Positions 1 through 5,515 of a DNA stretch of 5,515 bases are shown one piece after another. The notes under the pieces were generated by a model. That model saw nothing but the letters and a program-made list of their open reading frames with translations, ran no database searches and was not told the DNA's origin. Source of the stretch: an uncultured Prevotella sp. (GTDB lineage: Bacteria; Bacteroidota; Bacteroidia; Bacteroidales; Bacteroidaceae); contig CALCVP010000053.1 of assembly GCA_937907705.1 (NCBI GenBank), positions 1-5,515 of the forward strand, given 5' to 3'. The stretch's first letter is position 1. Each line of letters opens with the position of its first letter. Both the position numbers and the translations under genes were made by a program.

Positions 1-259
1 CTTGTTTAGACTTACGAGAATCTATGATTAATCCACACGCTTTTGCAGGTGATCCATATAAGTCATTCACTCCGCCAGCGCCTACTTGCCTTTCATGAAC
101 TGGACGTCAACAAAAGCAAATTATAGGCACCAGCTTAAAATCTTTTCTCACCAAATGGCTCATTTCTTATTTTTTATTTGTAATTTTACACGCAATATTG
201 TTTTCATATAAAATAAAACCCGCACAGACATTCGCTGTTTACGCTTTTATAGCACCGGT

Positions 260-276
260 TACATACATTGTATGTA
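260..276. promoter_or_regulatory. 17-bp perfect palindrome, possible operator
   Basis: The bases read TACATACA-T-TGTATGTA: two 8-bp arms with perfect complementarity around one central base. The symmetry breaks at 259/277. It lies about 120 bp upstream of the recJ start, in non-coding DNA. A short, tightly spaced dyad is typical of a binding site for a dimeric helix-turn-helix regulator. It is less likely to be a hairpin, because one unpaired base cannot form a loop without opening several pairs. No regulator gene is present in the window and there is only one copy, so the operator role is inference. Confidence 0.35.
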
Positions 277-283
277 TAAAAAA

Positions 284-310
284 CAATGATTCTCTACCGA
301 ACAATCATTG
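284..310. repeat. Inverted repeat, 8-bp stem with 11-nt loop
   Basis: CAATGATT at 284-291 is the exact reverse complement of AATCATTG at 303-310, and an 11-base loop separates them. Only two of the eight pairs are G-C and no T-run follows, so it is a weak terminator candidate at best. It starts eight bases after the palindrome at 260-276 and lies 86 bases before the recJ start. It could be a leader-RNA hairpin, a spaced protein-binding dyad, or chance. The symmetry is real but the function is unknown. Confidence 0.3.
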
Positions 311-396
311 CCCTTGCATCACGCATATCTCAACGAAGAGAGAGAGTACAGAAAGCGTGAAAAGGTATTTTACACGATAACAAAAAAATAAAATAA

Positions 397-2139
397 ATGC
401 ACTTTAAATGGAATTACAAACCGTTAACATCCGAACAAAAAAAGACGGCTGAAGAATTAGCTATAAAAATAGGTATTAGTCCTATACTTACAAATATTCT
501 CATAAAGCGTGGCATTTGCACAGAGTCTGCTGCAAAACGCTTTTTCCGTCCCCAACTCAACGACCTCAACAATCCATTTCTGATGAAAGACATGGACATA
601 GCCGTAGACAGGCTCAACGATGCCATGGGGCGAAAGGAGCGTATCATGATTTATGGCGATTATGATGTCGATGGATGTACAGCTGTAGCACTTGTATACA
701 AGTTTCTACAGCAATTTTATTCAAATATTGACTATTATATTCCCGATCGCTATGATGAGGGATATGGGGTGAGCTATAAAGGCATAGACTATGCGCATGA
801 GACAGGAGTAAAACTCATTATCATTCTTGACTGTGGCATAAAGGCAATAAGAGAAATAGCCTACGCCAAAGAAAAAGGAATAGACTTTATTATCTGCGAC
901 CATCATGTGCCTGATGATATTATGCCTCCTGCTGTCGCTATACTGAACCCAAAACGCAAAGATGATGCCTATCCGTTTAAGCATTTATGTGGCTGCGGTG
1001 TGGGATTTAAGTTTATGCAAGCTTTTGCCAAAAACAACAACATACCTTTTTCAAGGCTGATACCACTACTCGACTTCTGTGCTGTAAGCATAGCAGCCGA
1101 TATAGTACCTGTGGTGGACGAAAACAGAATATTGGCCTACCATGGATTGAAACAACTCAATCAAAACCCTAATATTGGACTGAAAGCTATTATCGACATA
1201 TGCGGACTGAGCGGCAGAACGCTTTCCATGAGTGATATAGTATTTAAAATAGGGCCACGCATCAATGCCTCCGGAAGGATGGAGAACGGCAGAGAGAGTG
1301 TAGACCTGCTGGTAGAGAAAGACTTTGGACATGCGCTCAACGAGGCCAAGCACATTAATGAATACAATGAGCAGCGTAAAGATATTGACAAACAGATGAC
1401 AGAAGAAGCCAATGTCATTGTATCGCGTATTGAAAGCCAAAAGCGGCACTCCAGCATTGTCTTGTATGACGAGAACTGGAAAAAGGGTGTGATTGGCATC
1501 GTAGCCTCAAGGCTTACCGAGATATACTTTAGACCTACTATCGTTATTACCCGTGAGGGCGACTTGGCCACGGGTTCAGCTCGTAGCGTAACTGGCTTTG
1601 ATGTATATTCTGCCATAAAGAGTTGCCGTGATTTGCTGATTAACTTTGGTGGACACACTTATGCAGCAGGACTTACACTGAAGTGGAAAGATGTGCCTGA
1701 GTTCAGAAAGCGTTTCCAAAAATATGTGGAAAGCCACATACAGCCTGAACAGACAGAAGCCAATCTTGACATTGATGCAGAAATAGACTTTAAAGACATT
1801 ACACGCAAACTACATGCAGACTTGAAACGCTTTGGACCTTTCGGACCAAAAAATCTGAAACCTGTATTCTGCACAACAGACGTGTATGACTTTGGTACCA
1901 GTAAGGTTGTAGGCAGAGAACAAGAGCATATCAAATTGGAACTGGTTGATTCTAAATCAAACAATGTAATGAACGGTATTGCTTTCGGACAAAGTGGATC
2001 AGCACGCTATATCAAGTCAAAACGAAGTTTTGACATTGCTTATACCATAGAAGACAATGTATTTAAGCACAATGATGTGCAACTGCAAATAGAAGATATA
2101 AGACCTACTGAAGAAGAAATAAACGACATTGAGAACTGA
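397..2139 (+). CDS. recJ: Single-stranded-DNA-specific 5'-3' exonuclease RecJ
   Basis: RecJ is a cytoplasmic, metal-dependent nuclease that digests single-stranded DNA 5' to 3' in RecFOR recombination, mismatch repair and base excision repair. The 580-residue length matches E. coli RecJ (about 577). The DHH-superfamily motifs are in order: YGDYDVDG (86-93), PDRYDEGYG (116-124), LDCG (144-147), CDHH (167-170), AADIVP around D235, and GPRINASGRM (286-295). The DHHA1 part shows GVIGIVASRL (364-373), GSARS (393-397) and FGGHTYAAG (417-425). An OB-fold region follows, with PFGPKNLKPVF (481-491); K485 sits where I expect glycine in many homologues. All acidic and histidine metal ligands I can identify are present, so it should be active. 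The start is fixed: an in-frame TAA (394-396) abuts the ATG, and the next Met is residue 63. The leader is A-rich with no clear Shine-Dalgarno, as is usual in Bacteroidetes. It is the first gene of a pair with recQ. Confidence 0.97.
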   Translation: MHFKWNYKPLTSEQKKTAEELAIKIGISPILTNILIKRGICTESAAKRFFRPQLNDLNNPFLMKDMDIAVDRLNDAMGRKERIMIYGDYDVDGCTAVALVYKFLQQFYSNIDYYIPDRYDEGYGVSYKGIDYAHETGVKLIIILDCGIKAIREIAYAKEKGIDFIICDHHVPDDIMPPAVAILNPKRKDDAYPFKHLCGCGVGFKFMQAFAKNNNIPFSRLIPLLDFCAVSIAADIVPVVDENRILAYHGLKQLNQNPNIGLKAIIDICGLSGRTLSMSDIVFKIGPRINASGRMENGRESVDLLVEKDFGHALNEAKHINEYNEQRKDIDKQMTEEANVIVSRIESQKRHSSIVLYDENWKKGVIGIVASRLTEIYFRPTIVITREGDLATGSARSVTGFDVYSAIKSCRDLLINFGGHTYAAGLTLKWKDVPEFRKRFQKYVESHIQPEQTEANLDIDAEIDFKDITRKLHADLKRFGPFGPKNLKPVFCTTDVYDFGTSKVVGREQEHIKLELVDSKSNNVMNGIAFGQSGSARYIKSKRSFDIAYTIEDNVFKHNDVQLQIEDIRPTEEEINDIEN

Positions 2140-2145
2140 TGAATG
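2137..2145 (+). promoter_or_regulatory. Tandem stop and recQ start junction (translational coupling)
   Basis: The bases are TGA TGA ATG. The first TGA ends recJ, the second is in the same frame, and the ATG begins recQ, also in the same frame. A purine stretch, GAGAA, at 2131-2135 inside the recJ end is the only Shine-Dalgarno-like element, seven bases before the ATG. The distance leaves no room for a separate promoter, so recQ is probably translated by ribosomes finishing recJ. The coupling is inferred from spacing. Confidence 0.6.
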
Positions 2146-4050
2146 GGCATTGAAAAGGAAAAATACAGGAAAATACTGAAAGCCTATTGGGGATACGACG
2201 ACTTCAGAGGTATTCAATATGAGATAATAGAAAGCATCACCGCCGGCAAAGACACTTTAGGACTGATGCCTACCGGCGGAGGAAAGTCTGTTACCTTTCA
2301 AGTACCTGCTTTAGCCTTGTCGGGAGTGTGCATCGTTATTACCCCGCTCATTGCGCTCATGAAAGATCAGGTGGCCAATTTACGTAAAAGAGGCATTAAG
2401 GCAGCCGCTATTTACAGTGGCATGATGCATGCTGATATTTTGACAACGCTTGAGAATGCAATCTTTGGAGGGGTTAAAATACTGTATGTATCGCCTGAAC
2501 GACTCAGCTCGGAGCTCTTTCAAAAGAAAATAGGTCATGCAGACGTTAACTTTATCACTGTAGACGAAGCCCACTGTATTAGCCAATGGGGATATGATTT
2601 CAGGCCTTCTTACCTTAATATTGCAACGATAAGAAAACTGAAGCCTAACTGCCCTATCCTTGCACTGACCGCCACTGCTACTCCAAAGGTAATAGACGAC
2701 ATACAGGATAAACTGGGCTTTCATGCCAAGAATGTGTTCAAAATGAGCTTTGAACGCAAAAATTTGGCTTATGTAGTAAGAACCTGCAATGACAAAACAG
2801 CAGAATTGTTGCATATACTCAATTCGATAAAAGGAACGGCTATTGTCTATGTCAGAAACAAGAAACAGACAAAAGAAATAGCTCAGCTACTTAACAAGCA
2901 GAAAATAACCGCAACCTTTTACAATGCCGGACTGGAAACAGCTGACAGAGACAATAGACAGAAAGACTGGTCTAATGACAAAATGAGAGTGATGGTGGCC
3001 ACCAATGCCTTTGGAATGGGTATTGACAAACCTGATGTCAGAGTGGTTATACATTTGGATTGTCCAGACTCTATCGAGGCCTATTTCCAAGAAGCTGGTA
3101 GAGCCGGGCGCGATGGGCAAAAAGCGTATGCCATATTGCTGTACAACAGCAGAGATAATGTCAAACTGCGACAGCGTGTCAATAACAACTTTCCTGACAA
3201 AGAAGAAATACGGACAATCTATGAACATTTGGCATACTTCTACCAGATTGCTATGGGAAGTGGCAGTGGTTGCAAATTTGAATTTAATATCGACACATTT
3301 TGCCAAGCTTTCAAACACTTCCCCACGATAGTAAATTCTGCCCTGACCATTTTGTCAAGAGCTGGATACATTGAATATCAAGCGGAAAATGATGCTCGCT
3401 CACAAGTAAAGATGCTGCTTAAACGAGACAGTCTCTATCTGCTTGACAGCCTGACAGAGACTGAAAACAGTGTCATAACAGCGTTATTAAGAAATTATGG
3501 CGGGCTGTTTGTGGATTACTGCTACATAGATGAAAGCCTGATCTCTATACAAACAGGCCTCAGCAAGCAAAGTATTTACTTGATACTGAAGGACTTGTCA
3601 CAAAGAAATATCCTTCACTTCATACCAAGAAGGAAGATACCTCATATAATTTACTTGCAACAGCGGGAAGAAAAAGAGCGCCTTATTATCAGCAAAGAGA
3701 TATATGACGACAGAAAAGCTGAATATATAGAGCGCATACAAGCAATGCTTGCTTATGCAAGCAACAGCAACGTTTGCCGTAGTCGCCAGCTACTAAGTTA
3801 CTTTGGTGAAGAGAAATCTACAGACTGCAGGCAATGTGATGTTTGCATTGCACACAAAAAAGAAATGACAAGCAAAGCTTTCCAAAAAGCATGCCAACTT
3901 ATCAAAGATACTTTAGCGGACAAGAAAGAGCATATAGTAACTGACATTAAAAACATTGATTATAATAAGGATGCAATAGAAGAAGCACTTAGATTTCTTG
4001 TAAAGAATGAAGATATCATTGTCAAAGACGGATTACTTCTTTTAGCATAA
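2143..4050 (+). CDS. recQ: RecQ-family ATP-dependent 3'-5' DNA helicase, HRDC-less
   Basis: RecQ is an SF2 helicase that unwinds duplex, forked and gapped DNA and supplies single strands to RecJ. The 635-residue product has every core motif: motif 0 with FRGIQ (21-25), Walker A PTGGGKS (43-49), TPLIALMKDQ (67-76), DEAH (141-144) running into the RecQ-specific aromatic loop CISQWGYDFRP, ALTATAT (174-180), ATNAFGMGIDKPDVR (286-300) and arginine-finger motif VI QEAGRAGRDG (316-325). A zinc module has C545, C562, C565 and C568 around QLLSYFGE. About 220 residues lie between motif VI and C545, against roughly 50 in E. coli RecQ as I recall it. The extra part contains two winged-helix-like stretches (about 382-412 and 460-505). 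Only 67 residues follow C568, so there is no HRDC domain. An in-frame TGA abuts the ATG and fixes the start. Many Bacteroidetes carry a second, longer RecQ, so this may be a paralogue. Confidence 0.95.
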   Translation: MGIEKEKYRKILKAYWGYDDFRGIQYEIIESITAGKDTLGLMPTGGGKSVTFQVPALALSGVCIVITPLIALMKDQVANLRKRGIKAAAIYSGMMHADILTTLENAIFGGVKILYVSPERLSSELFQKKIGHADVNFITVDEAHCISQWGYDFRPSYLNIATIRKLKPNCPILALTATATPKVIDDIQDKLGFHAKNVFKMSFERKNLAYVVRTCNDKTAELLHILNSIKGTAIVYVRNKKQTKEIAQLLNKQKITATFYNAGLETADRDNRQKDWSNDKMRVMVATNAFGMGIDKPDVRVVIHLDCPDSIEAYFQEAGRAGRDGQKAYAILLYNSRDNVKLRQRVNNNFPDKEEIRTIYEHLAYFYQIAMGSGSGCKFEFNIDTFCQAFKHFPTIVNSALTILSRAGYIEYQAENDARSQVKMLLKRDSLYLLDSLTETENSVITALLRNYGGLFVDYCYIDESLISIQTGLSKQSIYLILKDLSQRNILHFIPRRKIPHIIYLQQREEKERLIISKEIYDDRKAEYIERIQAMLAYASNSNVCRSRQLLSYFGEEKSTDCRQCDVCIAHKKEMTSKAFQKACQLIKDTLADKKEHIVTDIKNIDYNKDAIEEALRFLVKNEDIIVKDGLLLLA

Positions 4051-4068
4051 ACAAACACGTATCTGCAA

Positions 4069-4126
4069 AAACTTTAAAAGGCATTCCAATAACATTATAA
4101 CGCTATTGGAATGCCTTTTAAAGTTT
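4069..4126. terminator. Bidirectional intrinsic terminator between convergent genes
   Basis: Arms 4069-4091 and 4104-4126 pair perfectly over 23 bp around a 12-base loop (4092-4103). The GC-bearing core is GGCATTCCAATA (4080-4091) with its complement at 4104-4115. On both strands the core is followed by TTTTAAAGTTT, so each strand has an A-run before the core and a T-rich tail after it. The hairpin begins 19 bases after the recQ stop and ends 18 bases before the end of the convergent permease gene on the minus strand. It should therefore stop transcripts of both genes. Confidence 0.9.
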
Positions 4127-4143
4127 AATCGTATTTGGTTGTT

Positions 4144-5451
4144 TTAGTCAACAGGGATATCATCGTTAACATTCTTGCAACCTATCAGCGCATAATAAAG
4201 CAAATATGCTAATGCCAAAACAGGTACGATATAAGACATCATGTAAGTAGTCTTGTCTGCAATAAAGTTCTGCACCAAAGGCAAAACTCCACCACCTACA
4301 ACCATCATCATAAACAGGCCTGATGCAGCTGCTGTATATTTGCCCAAGCCTTCTGTTGCCAAATTGAAGATACTTGCCCACATTACAGAGGTGCAAAGAC
4401 CACAAAGCACTAGCAACAGAGCACTAATAGGAACGGTAACTACTTCAAATTCTTTACCCGTAAATACCGGCATAGAGGTAGTTGTCTCTTTAGATGAGAA
4501 CATGGCCAACAATATAAGGACAATTGCAACAGATGAAACGGCAATCATCATTGTGCGACTTGATACTTTATCTGCTATAAATCCAGCCACAAAACGTCCT
4601 ACCAGCATCAGCAACCAATAAGTACCGGCAACGAAGCCACCAATAGTAGCAGCATCACCAAGCAAACCTGCGCCACGAGATGTAGTGTCTGAAAGATAGA
4701 AGTTAAGTGTTCCGGGAATACCGATTTCAACACCAACATATACAAAGATACCGATTATACCTAAAGTACAATGGCGGAAAGCCCAAGGTGTATGTTCAAA
4801 TACAGTATCTTTCGTGGCTTTACCCATTTCAGGGTCTGCAATAGGAATAAAAGAAAGAATGACAAATGCCAATGCAAATACTGTCATGGCAATAAACAAA
4901 ACCAAATTTACATCCGCTATAGTTGTATTCTTGGTAACAGTACCAATTAAAGCACCTACCAACATTGGAGTCAATGTTCCTGCCAAAGAGTTCAATGTAC
5001 CACCGATTAGATTTAATTGGTTTCCACGATTACCGCCGCCACCAAGCAAATTAAGCATTGGATTAACCACTGTATTAAGCATACATACTGAGAAGCCACA
5101 GATAAAAGCACCCAACAGGTAAACGCCAAAGCCAGCAAGACCTGTAGGAAAGCCTGAAAAATACTGTGTAAGTATACCTATAAAGCCCACTGCAATTGCT
5201 ATAAGAGCTGTCTTCTTGTAGCCAAAGTTGATTAACATTTTTCCAGCAGGAATACCCATAAACAGATAAGCCAGAAAATTCATCATATTTCCAAGCATAC
5301 CTAAAGTATTGCTGCCCATCAGCTCTGGCTGATTTTTCCAAATCACACCGATAGGTGCAGCAAGGTTAGTTACAAATGATATCATTGCATAGATAAACAT
5401 CATAGTAATGATGGCAATGATATTTCCATTTTTCTTTTCGGTTTGAGTCAT
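4144..5451 (-). CDS. MFS permease, FHS (FucP/GluP)-like, substrate unknown
   Basis: This is an inner-membrane secondary transporter of 435 residues with about 12 hydrophobic segments: roughly 10-34, 48-68, 79-98, 105-127, 145-173, 178-203, 227-250, 265-288, 300-318, 338-363, 370-395 and 400-424. A polar central loop (204-226) separates the two six-helix halves. FHS-like features are GIPAGKMLINFGYKK (66-80) after helix 2, NPMLNLLG (130-137), and QLNLIGGTLNSLAG (145-158). GRFVAGFIADKVSSR (285-299) is the MFS helix 8-9 loop motif. By my remembered alignment to E. coli FucP, D46 and E135 are replaced by A32 and N126, while N162 is kept as N154, so fucose/proton symport should not be assumed. An in-frame TGA two codons upstream (5455-5457) fixes the ATG start. 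Only 64 AT-rich bases of upstream DNA are visible, with no clear promoter. It is convergent with recQ and probably unrelated to repair. Confidence 0.88.
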   Translation of the reverse strand: MTQTEKKNGNIIAIITMMFIYAMISFVTNLAAPIGVIWKNQPELMGSNTLGMLGNMMNFLAYLFMGIPAGKMLINFGYKKTALIAIAVGFIGILTQYFSGFPTGLAGFGVYLLGAFICGFSVCMLNTVVNPMLNLLGGGGNRGNQLNLIGGTLNSLAGTLTPMLVGALIGTVTKNTTIADVNLVLFIAMTVFALAFVILSFIPIADPEMGKATKDTVFEHTPWAFRHCTLGIIGIFVYVGVEIGIPGTLNFYLSDTTSRGAGLLGDAATIGGFVAGTYWLLMLVGRFVAGFIADKVSSRTMMIAVSSVAIVLILLAMFSSKETTTSMPVFTGKEFEVVTVPISALLLVLCGLCTSVMWASIFNLATEGLGKYTAAASGLFMMMVVGGGVLPLVQNFIADKTTYMMSYIVPVLALAYLLYYALIGCKNVNDDIPVD

Positions 5452-5515
5452 AAGTCAGTTATTATTAATAAGGTTATAAATTTCATGAATATTTAGTAGC
5501 AATAACAAAATAGCA

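Larger units (their letters stand above)
1..396. other. Non-coding left flank upstream of recJ
   Basis: No gene is supported in this stretch. The two longest open frames touching the left edge are short. On the plus strand a frame runs from base 3 to a TGA at 96-98 (31 codons). On the minus strand a frame is open from base 106 off the left edge, with a TGA at 109-107 just before it. Neither resembles a family I know. A 60-codon frame at 198-380 has only a TTG start, no ribosome binding site and no recognisable domain. Bases 61-110 are about 52% G+C (26 of 50), visibly richer than the AT-rich DNA after them. I found no tRNA, rRNA or tmRNA signature. There are TTTG and TAnnTTTG-like fragments near 177-203, but their spacing does not fit the Bacteroidetes -33/-7 promoter, so no promoter is called. 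The two inverted repeats inside the stretch are listed separately. Confidence 0.6.

Noticed and set aside
107..109. In-frame TGA after a Cys-Phe-Cys sequence on the minus strand as a possible selenocysteine codon
   Set aside because: No selenocysteine insertion element is evident, the protein is not recognised, and a chance or decay stop is far simpler.
198..380. 60-codon plus-strand open frame before recJ
   Set aside because: It begins with TTG, has no ribosome binding site or recognisable domain, and both inverted repeats fall inside it. Its composition looks like translated non-coding DNA.
985..1005. Cys-rich CGCGVG stretch in RecJ (residues 198-203) as an added metal site
   Set aside because: It occupies the usual LxGxGV glycine loop of RecJ. 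Two cysteines in that loop are more likely ordinary substitutions than a metal cluster.
1161..1658. 165-codon minus-strand open frame inside recJ
   Set aside because: It lies wholly antisense to conserved RecJ motifs. Its translation is rich in serine and leucine, as expected from a reverse reading of a coding strand.
4253..4621. 122-codon plus-strand open frame inside the permease gene
   Set aside because: It is antisense to the transmembrane segments of a complete MFS protein and has no independent start signal or recognisable domain.
5452..5515. Promoter for the minus-strand permease in the 64 upstream bases
   Set aside because: A TTTG is present near the right edge, but no TAnnTTTG-like box lies at the right distance. 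The short palindromes here (TTATTAATAA at 5462-5471, TTCATGAA) are low-information in AT-rich DNA.
1..5515. CRISPR array, insertion sequence, tRNA or defence island
   Set aside because: No spaced direct repeats, transposase, terminal inverted repeats, tRNA T-loop signature or defence-specific gene was found. recJ and recQ here read as housekeeping repair genes.

Overview
The window looks like a chromosomal segment from a Bacteroidales bacterium (Bacteroides/Prevotella type). The evidence is a moderately AT-rich composition, starts without a strong Shine-Dalgarno sequence but with A-rich leaders, no convincing sigma-70 promoter, and protein sequences that read like Bacteroidetes RecJ, RecQ and an FHS-type MFS permease. 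Genus and species cannot be fixed from the sequence alone.

Layout. Positions 1-396 are a non-coding left flank with no gene I can support. It holds a 17-bp palindrome (260-276) and an 8-bp-stem inverted repeat (284-310) upstream of the first gene. Positions 397-2139 (+) encode RecJ, the single-strand-specific 5'-3' exonuclease, complete at 580 residues. Positions 2143-4050 (+) encode a 635-residue RecQ-family helicase. The two genes are in the same frame and separated only by a second stop codon (TGA TGA ATG), so they very probably form a translationally coupled pair. A strong, nearly symmetrical hairpin with a perfect 23-bp stem (4069-4126) lies between the convergent genes and probably terminates transcription from both sides. 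Positions 4144-5451 (-) encode a 12-helix MFS permease related to the fucose/glucose/galactose symporter family. Its upstream region is cut by the right edge.

How the genes work together. RecQ unwinds duplex DNA 3'-5' and RecJ digests the exposed 5'-ended strand. This is the resection step of RecFOR-type gap and break repair, and an adjacent pair keeps the two activities in step. The permease is convergent, behind its own terminator, and has no evident link to repair.

Novelty. I see no undescribed defence or mobile system. The most interesting points are the unusual RecQ architecture (a long insertion between the helicase core and the zinc module, and no HRDC domain), the same-frame tandem-stop junction between recJ and recQ, and the apparent loss in the permease of the two acidic residues that are functionally important in E. 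coli FucP.
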